A stretch of 64,000 nucleotides of DNA from Suillus spraguei (taxonomy: Eukaryota > Basidiomycota > Agaricomycetes > Boletales > Suillaceae): contig JABCPU010000013.1 of NCBI GenBank assembly GCA_016800925.1, positions 310,001 through 374,000 of the forward strand, read 5' to 3'. The translations under genes and the position numbers were made by a program. This document shows, piece after piece, positions 54,603-63,528 of the stretch. Positions within the stretch are counted from its first letter, which is position 1, and every line of letters starts with the position of its first letter. Below the pieces are notes generated by a model. The model ran no database searches, was not told the DNA's origin, and was given only the letters and a program-made list of their open reading frames with translations.

Positions 54603-54815
54603 CAGTGGCTCAAAAAACTGTCCGCATGTTTTGGCATTTTTCACTATCTATAATATTGTGTGAGAACAAACAAATGCCTCAAAAACATGCTCATACCACA
54701 TTGTAGTATGGCTTCAGGGCTTTCATTTGAGCCCTACACCGTGGGAATCGGTGGAGATATGGTGGAGATACAAGGCTCACAAAATGGTGACTCATGCGGA
54801 CAGTTTTTTGACTCA
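54603..54815 (+). repeat. Tc1 left terminal inverted repeat
   Basis: About 213 bp, near-identical to the reverse complement of the right end at 56007-56218. It contains an outer binding-site-like word CTCAAAAAACTGTCCGCATG (54609) and an inverted inner copy near 54793. Confidence 0.9.
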
Positions 54816-54842
54816 AGTATTTTACAGTAATAACCAGGTATT

Positions 54843-55858
54843 CTAGTATTTTGTATGACCTCCCTTGGCTTTAATTACTGCCTCTATCCTTCTAGGCATA
54901 CTCTCAATTAATTTCTGGCAATTCTCAGCTGTGATCTTCCCCCATTCCACTGCTACTCTCTCCCAAAGCTCCCATACTCCTTTAGGGGGGTTTTCATAGG
55001 CTTGAAGCTTTTTCTTGAGTGTTCCCCAGAGATGTTCAATGACATTGACATCAGGAGACTGTGCTGGCCAGTCAAGAACATTGATGTTATGTTCTTCAAA
55101 CCATTCCCTAGCTCTTCTGGATGTGTGCTTGGGATCATTATCCTGTTGGAAAATGATATCTTCTTCATCAATCCCTGATTCTGCCAAGCTAGGCAGCAAG
55201 TGGTCATTTAAAATGTCCACATACTGCTCAGCATTCATCTTCCCCTCAACCTCAGCAAGCATTCCCACACCATTCCATCCCATACAGCCCCATACCATTA
55301 AAGAACCTCCTCCAAACTTGACAGTCCCATTAACCTCTCTGTCTGTTAGGCCATCTCCCTTCTTTTTCCATACATACACCTTCCCATCTGACCCAATCCT
55401 ATTGATTTTGGTCTCATCTGACCATATAACATGCTTCCAGTCCTCTACAGTCCAGTGTTGATGAGCTAAGGCAAAGGCTAGTCTTCTCTGCCTATGTTTG
55501 ATGGAGAGAAGAGGCTTTTCTTCCTTGTTACTGCCTTGAGATGAGCTGCCTTGAGAACATTCCTCACAGTTTGTGAAGAGACAGGGGTAGTGATGGTGGA
55601 ATTGATATAATGGGTGGCTTGGACAGCATTATCAGCCTTTCCTGTAGTGATATGTTGGATAATAGCCCTTTTGTCAGTAGAGGTAAGCTTGGATGGACGT
55701 CCTCCACAAGAGTTTTCCTTGTCTGGGTGGCTTTCTTTGATGAACTTGGCCACAGTGGACTTGCATACTCCAGTTCTAGAGAAAATTTGGCGAGCAGAGA
55801 GGCCAGCATAAGACAGAGAGAGGATATTATCTCTTTGAGCAGAGGAGATGGCTTTCAT
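54843..55858 (-). pseudogene. Tc1 transposase (DD34E) with one frameshift
   Basis: The start is ATG 55858 (MKAISSAQRDNILSLSYAG). Two helix-turn-helix units follow (AGLSARQIFSRTGVCKSTV and RPSKLTSTDKRAIIQHITTG), then the catalytic core: WSDETKIN, the GGGSLMVWGCM box, FQQDNDPKHTS and PDVNVIEHLW. The second Asp and the Glu are 34 residues apart, so it is DD34E as in Tc1. The frame changes near 55510 at an AAGAAAAGCC run, where one A seems to be missing, so the product would be truncated before the catalytic domain. Everything else is open. Confidence 0.9.
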
Positions 55859-56006
55859 GGTGATTATGACTATGATACATGAGATATTCTGGTTTATATA
55901 GTTAGATATAGTCATAAAATAACATAATGACACCACTTTATAATTTATATAATAGTGGCATGATTTTTATGGTGTCATAAATAATGATTTATATAGTTTT
56001 AATATA

Positions 56007-56218
56007 CACTCAAAAAACTGTCCACATGAGTCATCATTTTATAAGCCTTATATCTCCACCATATCTCCGCCGATTCCCACGGTGTAGGGCTCAAATAAAA
56101 GCCCTGAAGCCATACTACAATGTGGTATAAGTATGTCCTTGAGGAATTTGTTCATTCTCACACAATATCATAGATAGTGAAAAATGTCAAAACATGCGGA
56201 CAGTTTTTCGAGCCACTG
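56007..56218 (-). repeat. Tc1 right terminal inverted repeat
   Basis: This is the counterpart of the left repeat, with an inner copy CTCAAAAAACTGTCCACATG at 56009 and the outer inverted copy at 56193-56212. A few substitutions separate it from the left end. Confidence 0.9.
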
Positions 56219-56540
56219 TATGTACATGCACAGGCCCAAAAGTGGACTCTATAGCCACTCCGTGATGAGTGGAGACAGTTCATGGCACATTACAATCGTG
56301 CAGAAAAGACAATGACACGGTCGAATCAAGACTTGCATCATCAACACAAATAACAGCAGGAATGTTAGCAAAAGATCCGAAGACTTTATAAGAAGACATA
56401 GACATAAGTAGAGATACGCAAGCAAAGCAAGCGTTCAGAACGGTGCGAAACAAACACCTCAAACAGACAGTAAGTCACATGACAAACATATTTAGGGCCG
56501 GAGTTAACTCATTTTTACGCCAAAAGTGAAAATCCGAGGT

Positions 56541-56649
56541 TGAATCAATTTACACTGGTGTCTCACAGCAATTAGGCAAGCGGAGTCCCCCAGTTTCATA
56601 CTCGGGGACTCAGACAAGTTTTATTGCAAACTGAGAGAGCGAAAGTACA
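56541..56649 (+). repeat. Ngaro-like split direct repeat A1
   Basis: This 109 bp segment, from TGAATCAATTTACACTGG to AAAGTACA, recurs with few changes at 60977-61088 in the same orientation. It contains a hairpin with arms GAGTCCCC and GGGGACTC. It marks the 3' side of the coding strand of the retroelement. Confidence 0.88.
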
Positions 56650-56879
56650 TGATACAGCAGTGTAAGGCAAAACAGATGCTAGACTCAATAAGATGTGCTT
56701 GAGAATGAGCAATAAAACTAGGAGACAGATTTCAATAGGCAAGAAAAGACCAGAATTGAGTGTCGGAGGCACAATAGAAATGCTATAAGGCTTTTTTTTA
56801 TTTTTTATTTTTTTATAACATGTTTTTTCATTGTTTTGTGGTCATGGTGCCAGGCGAGTAGGTGAAATCCAGTCGAACA

Positions 56880-57700
56880 AGCGATTAGGCGAAATCCAGT
56901 CTGAGTCAAGAATGAGGTCATGTGTGAGTCAATCCGTTCATGTAGCAGGGTTGCGTTCATGAGCCGAGCCGTGTAGTAAAGCGTTGAGCAGAAAAGGATG
57001 CTGGTGGATATACTTTCTGAATTCATCAGAGGACCACCGACCTGCTGCCTGAATAAGGTCTGGAGCCATTCCCGCAATCACAAGTGCAGTTGCACCTCCA
57101 GCCCTCATTGAATGTCCTGACATCACGTTACCGCAGTGTCGACGTAAGTGTTGTAAGAACCAACTTCTAGTCGGTATGGCGCCTGTGCTCGACAACCAAA
57201 GTGGCGGCCGACTTGGAAAAGCAGTGTCACGAAACATCTAATAGCAATGGATGAGCGGAAGAGGATCCAAATCAATAACAGAACGTGACGGGATGAGGAT
57301 AGTGGTGCCAGTCCCCAAACTGTCATTCTTCTGGGAAGGCAGTGTATATGACATGGCAGTGTCGGTGATAGTGAGTGTGTGTCGTAAAGGCACCTTCCGG
57401 TAAGTCTGATGGCTGATTGCATCTGGCCAGGTCAATTCTCCAAGACGTTGGAGTGTTGCAAAACCGGTGAATAACAGAGCAAGAAAGAGACTATCATCAT
57501 GTTGCAGTGAAGAACCAAAAAACAAACGCCCTGTTGCAAGTCATCCACACACAAAGGTAACTTCCTTTGTATTGGTTTTGACATATGGTGTTTGCAACCA
57601 CGGAGAGTCCGTGCAACCAAGGGTGAATGTCACACAGCCCATACCATGGGGTATGTGTCCTCTAACCAACTGGCGATGCCTGAAAGATATGAGTCAACTG
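56880..57700 (-). pseudogene. Tyrosine recombinase of the Ngaro-like element
   Basis: Readable blocks are LLFTGFATLQRLGELTWPDA, YRKVPLRHTLTITD, the GTGTTILIP segment, GHSMRAGGATALVIAG with catalytic His and Arg, and GRWSSDEFRKYI with the nucleophilic Tyr. A frame change near 57235 separates the N- and C-terminal parts, and others lie near 57430-57640. Catalytic residues are preserved although the frame is not continuous. Confidence 0.8.
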
Positions 57701-58577
57701 ACCAAGGTTCAATATGGTGTGATAACCATACAACATAAAAAGATAATGTATCCACTGTGGGATCAATAGGGAGGTGGTGCAGCCAACAGAAAGTGATGTA
57801 AGAGTTGAGATGTGAGTCGTAATTGTAAACAGATGCAGTAGTGGAATCAATAGCAAAACCGAGCGTCACTGAACGTTCATATAAGAGACGCTCGTGTGTC
57901 CAGGCTTGCCATACAGGCTGCCTGGATGATAGCGAAACTTGCATCATTTTTTTTGCTGCCCCCAGCGCATTCCGAGGGGGTTCGAAATCAAAAAAGCTGG
58001 CATCTGGTGCCAACTCCAAAACTCTTTTGTTTTGAAAATGTGAGAGTGCGTCAGCAACCATATTCTCACATCCACTAATGTGCTCTACATGTAAGTCCAC
58101 CTCATACCCGAGTAGAACATCCATTGCTGAGAGCATGATGGAATTATAAGGAGGATGTGCATGGAGAGAGTTGAACATCGACACTGTATTTGTGTTATCG
58201 GTGTATATGAGCATCCGGGGTGGGACTTCTGTTATGTTAGGGATTGCGTGAATTGTGGAGCAAACTGCCAATGCTTCAAAGAAAAAGATGGTGTTTTTAG
58301 GAGCATCTGCAGGCAAAGATGATTGACTCGCAAAGTTATCATGAGGGAACCAGAGACCCATTCCTACACCAGATGCGTCGGTATAAGCAACCACAACATC
58401 ATCATCAGATGGATCAAAATCCAAAGATTTGTAAAACATGAGCCCAGGTAAATGTTCTATATGATCAGCCATCCAAGTGAGTTCACAAATGATAGGATTG
58501 TTGACATGAAGGCGTGCGTGTGGTTGAATTTTCCCGCGAATCATCTGGCAAGCTGTTGATATTCGCGAAGCATCCAA
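57630..58577 (-). CDS. RNase H domain and recombinase N-terminus of the Ngaro-like element
   Basis: A 315-codon open frame starts with thumb-like reverse transcriptase sequence (ICELTWMADHIEHLPGLMFY) and continues with the RNase H core: VVAYTDASGVGMGLWF (first Asp), FFFEALAVCSTIHAI (Glu), MLIYTDNTNTVSMFNSL (Asp) and EHISGCENMVADALSHF (last Asp). The final third (QAWTHERLLYERSVTLGFA, YVVWLSHHIEPWSVDSYLSG) is the core-binding domain of the recombinase. The frame is part of a longer polyprotein whose continuation is shifted. Confidence 0.8.
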   Translation of the reverse strand: MDASRISTACQMIRGKIQPHARLHVNNPIICELTWMADHIEHLPGLMFYKSLDFDPSDDDVVVAYTDASGVGMGLWFPHDNFASQSSLPADAPKNTIFFFEALAVCSTIHAIPNITEVPPRMLIYTDNTNTVSMFNSLHAHPPYNSIMLSAMDVLLGYEVDLHVEHISGCENMVADALSHFQNKRVLELAPDASFFDFEPPRNALGAAKKMMQVSLSSRQPVWQAWTHERLLYERSVTLGFAIDSTTASVYNYDSHLNSYITFCWLHHLPIDPTVDTLSFYVVWLSHHIEPWSVDSYLSGIASWLEDTYPMVWAV

Positions 58578-58589
58578 CGATAGTTTTTA

Positions 58590-59300
58590 CAGGCAAAGTC
58601 ACGTAGATGCTTGATCAACTCATTCTTTTTGTGCCTCGGCAAAGTAGCAGACATAGTGTTAGGGTCGACGTCAAACCAATAATGGTCAGAGTTGAACCAA
58701 AGAGTTGTTTGGGACGATCATGAGGGATTCCGAGCTTGTCCCAGAGTTGTAACAGACGAGTCTTAGGAGATTCTCATCCTCCAAAGTTATTGCAACAATC
58801 TACATGATGTTGACCTTGTATCATTAGCACTTGCTTGGTTTGCCACAGCGGGTGCATAGGTAACCGCCAAAAAGTTTGAGAAACATCCGATTTAAAAAGG
58901 ACCAATTATCATTAGGATGTTCTTGTCGAAATTGCAGCAGGGAAGCACCAAGTGAATGCAAACCGTCAAGTTTGGTGCCTCTAACAGCATCTGAATCAAT
59001 CATGGAGTTCAGCGAGTATTCTCCTGCTGTGTGATCCACTACAAGGCGTAGTTTATCCGAATTGGGTTTAGGGACGGTATGCATTGGCACACTGTACATT
59101 CCAGGGAATAAATCTGGACCAAAAGACTCTGATACACGTCCAAGACATATTTCTTCTCGTAGCTGTTCCTCAATAAACTTTTCTTGATCCGCTGATTTTG
59201 CACAGGTGTGCATTGAGTTATCGTTTATAGAGGGATATGACTCATCCGAAGCATCTGCCCATAGCCAAAAACCTTCACATAAGGCTCGACACACCAACAA
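58590..59300 (-). pseudogene. Reverse transcriptase of the Ngaro-like element, catalytic core deleted
   Basis: The N-terminal fingers are clear (GMYSVPMHTVPKPNSDKLRL, VVDHTAGEYSLNSMIDSDAV), followed after a frameshift by RLPMHPLWQTKQ and HHVDCCNNFG. The sequence then jumps, across a stop near 58770, to RLLQLWDKLGIPHDRPKQ and STLTIIGFDVDPNTMSATLP. The palm segment with the YxDD motif that should lie between is absent, so about 90-100 codons seem to have been deleted. Confidence 0.75.
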
Positions 59301-59468
59301 AACGAAAGGTTGATTTGGATGGTCAGCAAGGAGAACTTGAAACTAATCAACATTGATCGGTGTTACTATTTTGAAGAGATCTGGATGATTGCATACTGTG
59401 TGGGCTGCATCATCTGTAGAATGTGCGGTTGGGCTAAATGAATTATTGGTTGGCGACCAAATCAGCCC

Positions 59469-60829
59469 TCAGCGAAAACACAGACATTTAAGGTATTTTT
59501 CAGGCTGATTTAGTGTTCCCATCCTCATGATGTTTTGTTTTGACATGACGACGGGCACAGATACGTCCATTTTGTTCAACATTGCAGACATTGCATAAGA
59601 CAGTGTGACTGCATTATTCACCATTCTATTTATGGCAGATTTCTCGTTTGGTGACATTTTCTCGACCTCCTCCAGTGGATTTGTTAGATTCCTCCATTTC
59701 ATTATGCAGTCTTCCTCCAGCAGAGAAGTGAGAGCTGTAGATGTCCCTGAAGCACTCAAAGTCTGACAATTCATACCTGCAGTGTTTCCAACTCTGAATC
59801 TGACAGATTTGTCATATCTGATGACTCGTTCATGGCAGCTTTCCAATTGTTGATCGAATTGTTCATTAATGTGTTCCAAGTAGGCATTAAGTTCAGCCTG
59901 TCAGAACAGGAAAGCAAATTTGAGAGCTCGTGAGGCTCTGTTCCATGCAGCATTCCAGTGGCCTTGCTTGGTAATTTTCTTTGTGGCTGTTTCAGAGACT
60001 CCGTAGGTAAATTCAACATCTCTGATGGATTCTGTATGTTTATCAACTGATCTTGATGTAGTGATGATGCTGTGGATGGCATCAAGATTGAGGCTTCATC
60101 CAGCAATGATATCGGCCCATCCGGATTCATAAAACTCTGGACTCCATTCATGATACATGAGTTTGAGTTTGGCTTGTTTCTGATCCTGTGCCCAATTTTG
60201 TAAGATGCGGACAGTTTGTCTGAGGTTTGCTGATAGGGGCCTGGATGGTTTCATTAACTGTTGATTTGAGTTCAAGACAGGTAAAGTCAAGTTTAGGTCA
60301 TTTCGAGCAGGTTCTCCTGGCTCGACGCTGACTTGTTGACTCCTGTTATCCTCTGCAGTAAACTCTTCTTCAATCTGTGCGGGATCAGATGTTGGTTCTG
60401 CTGAACGTCGTACTCTGGATGTGCCTGCTGCTCTTTGTCCAGCCTGATTTTGTTCTGACTCCCATTCATCGAGCATTGTAAGGTAGATAGTGTGATAATG
60501 GACGGGTCTTCCCCTGAGCCAAGGGGTAAGCTTTCTTTGATGATCCCACAGATAACATAGGAGGCATCAAATTTCGTTCCTTTGGCAGACCTGAAATCTT
60601 GGATGACATCGAGGCATCTCTTCGCCATGTCTTGTTGGGGTAGATGCACTCTATCAGGCTCGGTTTCAACTGAAGACCCCCATATTCCAGGTCCTCTGAG
60701 AGATGCTTGTGTTTGTGTCATATTGCTGGCACTTGTATATGAGTTACCTGGATCTGACATATGATTGAAAGTATGACATGAAATAAAATGGTGCTGAATG
60801 TGCACGAGCAGACGGTGCTCAGAAGACAA
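59469..60829 (-). pseudogene. Gag-like region of the Ngaro-like element
   Basis: Four overlapping minus-strand frames without catalytic motifs make up this region: FRSAKGTKFDASYVICGIIK, an acidic DEWESEQNQAGQRAAGTSRV segment, RILQNWAQDQKQAKLKLMYH, and a C-terminal part with MKWRNLTNPLEEVEKMSPNE. Position upstream of the reverse transcriptase and charged helical composition suggest a structural gag-type protein. At least three frame changes interrupt it. Confidence 0.6.
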
Positions 60830-60919
60830 GTGTGCGACGTGCAGATCAAAACCGACTGATCAGTCAGACACTTTATCTAGATTGGTAAAGGGGCCTCTAA
60901 GTATGACGCAGAGTCACGA

Positions 60920-60976
60920 GTTGTTTCGACCAGCATCGCGAATCGATTCAACTTAGTTAAGCAAGTTTAACTCCGA
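60920..60976 (+). repeat. Split direct repeat B1
   Basis: This 57 bp segment starts GTTGTTTCGACCAGC and contains TTCAACTTAGTTAA. It is repeated at 61090-61146 in the same orientation, with the A2 repeat between the two. Confidence 0.85.
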
Positions 60977-61088
60977 TGAATCAATTTACACTGGTGTCTC
61001 ACAGCGATTAGGCAAGCGGAGTCCCCCAGTTTCATACTCGGGGGACTCATACAAGTTTTTATTGCGAACTGAGAGAGCGAAAAGTACA
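60977..61088 (+). repeat. Split direct repeat A2
   Basis: This is the second copy of the A repeat (compare 56541-56649), immediately bounded by B1 and B2. The differences are a few substitutions and single-base insertions in G and T runs. Confidence 0.88.
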
Positions 61089-61089
61089 G

Positions 61090-61146
61090 GTTGTTTCGAC
61101 CAGCGTCGCGAATTGATTCAACTTAGTTAAACAAGTTTAACTCTGA
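61090..61146 (+). repeat. Split direct repeat B2
   Basis: This is the second copy of the B repeat and the outer plus-strand end of the element. It ends near AACTCTGAT. Confidence 0.85.
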
Positions 61147-62268
61147 TTTAAATACGGATGTGCGTCACGCATTGGTATTTAAAATAGTCATTTAGGAAAT
61201 ACAATATTTGTGCTATCTTGTGTCTCATTAGGGCTGCTCAATTCTTGGGCTCAGCCCAGCTGAGTTCAGCTGTCAAACTATCGACATTTTAAAGCAACGC
61301 TGCTAAGGGCATGACGCAAGCATAGCACAGCTAATACAATTGAACTTTCAAGAGCTCGTCCGCAGGGCGAGTGAACTCATAGGGCTCGCGGCTGCAGTCC
61401 GAGTCAGGCTGGATGACAACTCGGGCGATAATCTTAATGAGCTTGCTAACATTGTCTGGCTGGATTGCTCATGGCAGCTCTCGAATATCGACCATTTGCT
61501 GTGCCATCTATTATCAGTGATGGTTCACGACTATACAATCAGATTGCTCGGTGCAAAGACTTCTTTTCATGCTGCTTACAGAGTCCTGATCGTGAATTTC
61601 GACACTATTTGGTGCCTAGACAGCCTAGTGAATCCATGATTTTTTCGTCAACTTCCAATCACATCAGAGTCAGTCGAGACACCTTTGACAGACTGGTTCC
61701 ATAACCAGGAGATAAATGATTTTTTACACTGGTTGCAACATGTAAAGTATCAGCTTGGACGTTTTGTTTGCCCGCTATAGGTTTGCAGTGGTGATACAAA
61801 CGAAGCATTGAGAATACAGGAGGCTAGCATTGGGAGTAATACTTGGAGCTGGTGAGTTTGTACGGCTGTGAACGTGCAAGCTAGAGCCTAGTAATACTGT
61901 AAATCATTAGTTTGATCATCACACATCATGAACGAGCTACACTTACAGCAAGGAAAGCTTGTGCATACTCGTCACACTCCCAAAATACTTGAAGAATATC
62001 AGCTTGCGCTCGCGCTATTCGAACGGAACATGCCTGCACTGGGCCGCTGGCGGTAGTTCCTCACCAAACAACTTTGGATGATCAACAGCCTGAACAGAGT
62101 GCGTGTTATTTGTGAGTATTGACGGCCGGGTGCCGAAACCCTATGTCACTATTGTTTGTATATATTGTGGCGAATGAATGAAATAAACTGAGATAAACCA
62201 GTTTATATGGCAGCTGTCCAGACCCTTTTATGTAGGAACGATGAGTTTCGAATGGCTGCAATTTTAGA
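61147..62268. other. Gene-free flank of the Ngaro-like element
   Basis: No supported gene. Frames of 80-100 codons at 61340-61704 lack family resemblance. A GGGCTCAGCCCAGCTGAG stretch near 61248 is internally repetitive. The segment may be old transposon sequence. Confidence 0.4.
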
Positions 62269-62568
62269 CTGAAGCGAGTAGAGTCTGGGGTCAAAATTTC
62301 ATTGTGAATGTTGTGAGGGCATTCGGACTTTCATGCCCGTGCAAACTGAAGCGAGCAGAGTCTGGGGTCAAATTTTCGTTGTGAATGTCGTTTGGGCGTT
62401 CGGACTTTCATGTCCGTGGAAACTGAAGCGAGTAGAGTCTGGGGTCAAATGCTGTGAGGGCGTTCGAGCTTTCATGTCCGTGGAAACTGAAGCGACCAGA
62501 GTCTGGGGTCAAAAGTTTCATTGTGAGTGTCGTGAGGGCGTTCGGACATTTGTGTCCGTGCAGGACTT
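62269..62568 (+). repeat. Minisatellite, four copies of a 77-bp unit
   Basis: Copies begin with CTGAAGCGA at 62269, 62346, 62423 and 62487; the spacing is 77, 77 and 64 bp, the third copy lacking an internal segment. Each contains AGAGTCTGGGGTCAAA and GGGCGTTCGGACTTTCATG-like stretches. An open frame across the array is a by-product of the repeat and not a gene. Confidence 0.88.
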
Positions 62569-62672
62569 GGAGAAACTCAAAAAAATTGAGTAAGGTCCGA
62601 CTGAGAATAGGAAACCAAAGAACCATAGGAACTCGGAGGAAAGAAGGGGTAATCTCACAGGCCTCTGATGCG

Positions 62673-62885
62673 CCGCCACCATAAGAGATCTGGTGACCAG
62701 GTAGTCATCAGTGCTTCAGTCATAGCATCCTGCTATTACACTTCGGAGATGGAATGTCGTTACCAATGAATGGAAGCAAGTCAAACATGCGCTGCCATAA
62801 GAGATCTGGTGACCAGGTATCTGCTATGACACTTCGGGTATGGAATATTGGTATTACCGGTGAATGGAAGCAAGCAAAACATGTG
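62673..62885 (+). repeat. Second small tandem duplication
   Basis: The word ATAAGAGATCTGGTGACCAG occurs at about 62681 and 62797, followed in both cases by ACACTTCGG..ATGGAAT and GAATGGAAGCAAG. Two copies of roughly 100-115 bp are therefore present just upstream of the lectin promoter. Confidence 0.75.
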
Positions 62886-62970
62886 CATGCAAAGGCTTGA
62901 CGATGACCGGCTTGGGTCAACACCGGAGGGACTCTCCAGGGTCAGGGCTGACGCCAAGCCTTGCTCGTTG

Positions 62971-62976
62971 TATAAA
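62971..62976 (+). promoter_or_regulatory. TATA-box candidate for the lectin gene
   Basis: TATAAA lies 112 bp upstream of the lectin start codon in an otherwise GC-moderate stretch. The position fits a core promoter with a leader of about 80 nt. Confidence 0.55.
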
Positions 62977-63087
62977 GAGCCTGTAATGCATGCTGTTTTC
63001 TACAGAGATCATCCTCCCTACAACCAGGTTAGAGATATCATCAGCCTTGCGTATTATCATCGTCTCACACTACCTTACAGATATAAC

Positions 63088-63528
63088 ATGTCTTACACAA
63101 TCTCAGTCAGAACCATCGACAACACTTCCTTCAACCCCGGTTTCACGCTCGCCGAGAAAACCGTGTGGTACTATGCCAACGGCGGGACGTGGTCCAACAC
63201 AGAATCGATCCAGACGCTCGTCATGGGCGGTAGTGGCACGTCTGGTGCGCTCCGCCTCAGAAGCGGTGCTGGGGAGGAGTTTCTTGTGGTACTAGGCGTC
63301 CACAACTACAAGAGGTGGTGCGACGTGGTCACTGACCTCGCGCCTGGGGACACGGCGATGAAGATCCAACCAGAGTACTACATGGATGGTAATCCTAGGA
63401 ACCAGATGTTGTGGAAACAACTGGCCGAGATCCAGAAGACGAGTGCCAAGGGAACTAAGGTGGACGTTAAGTACGTCAAGGAGTCTGACGACGGAAAGTC
63501 CTTCGTGGTTCACATCATGATTTCTTGA
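63088..63528 (+). CDS. Fungal fruit-body lectin
   Basis: This is a sugar-binding protein of the fungal fruit-body lectin family (Agaricus bisporus agglutinin, Xerocomus and Boletus lectins), which binds the T-antigen disaccharide and related glycans and is thought to defend fruiting tissue against animals. The intronless 146-codon frame starts MSYTISVRTIDNTSFNPG, as the family does, so in-frame sequence further upstream is not used. Family blocks are EKTVWYYANGGTW, LVMGGSGTSGALRLRSG, LGVHNYKRWCDVVTDLAP and a C-terminal strand VVHIMIS. There is no signal peptide, as expected for these cytosolic lectins. Length matches the family (about 142 residues), and no truncation is seen. A minisatellite and transposons lie upstream. 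Confidence 0.92.
   Translation: MSYTISVRTIDNTSFNPGFTLAEKTVWYYANGGTWSNTESIQTLVMGGSGTSGALRLRSGAGEEFLVVLGVHNYKRWCDVVTDLAPGDTAMKIQPEYYMDGNPRNQMLWKQLAEIQKTSAKGTKVDVKYVKESDDGKSFVVHIMIS

Larger units (their letters stand above)
54603..56218. mobile_element. Tc1/mariner element with TA target duplication
   Basis: The element starts CAGTGGCTC and ends GAGCCACTG, with TA dinucleotides on both outer sides (54601-54602 and 56219-56220), the classic Tc1 target duplication. Both ends are complete, so the 1616 bp copy is structurally intact apart from a frameshift in its transposase. It sits inside a Helitron exon and is therefore younger than the Helitron. Confidence 0.93.
45368..56540 (-). mobile_element. 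Decayed autonomous Helitron (boundaries tentative)
   Basis: The minus strand carries, in order, a SAP-like N-terminus, DUF6570, HUH Rep and PIF1 helicase, which together define a Helitron. The coding core spans about 48169-56245 including a 1.6 kb Tc1 insertion. A hairpin-CTAG at 45368 is a candidate 3' end; it would place the unknown gene at 46316-47710 inside the element. No 5' TC end could be fixed; the upper limit given is the start of the Ngaro A1 repeat at 56541. Confidence 0.5.
56541..61146 (-). mobile_element. Ngaro-like (DIRS group) tyrosine-recombinase retroelement, defective
   Basis: The minus strand encodes, 5' to 3', a gag-like region, reverse transcriptase, RNase H and a tyrosine recombinase, with no DDE integrase. 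Flanking repeats read on the plus strand as A1 ... B1-A2-B2. A tyrosine recombinase together with split direct repeats is the definition of Ngaro/PAT-type elements. Frameshifts and an internal deletion in the reverse transcriptase make this copy non-autonomous. Confidence 0.85.

Noticed and set aside
62333..62684. Open frames with repeated VWGQ-like words
   Set aside because: They are a consequence of the 77-bp minisatellite, whose unit length and indels create open frames; no start context or family support.
62848..63087. In-frame upstream extension of the lectin frame by 80 codons
   Set aside because: The family starts at MSYTI, a TATA box lies inside the extension, and the upstream residues match nothing and overlap the tandem duplication.
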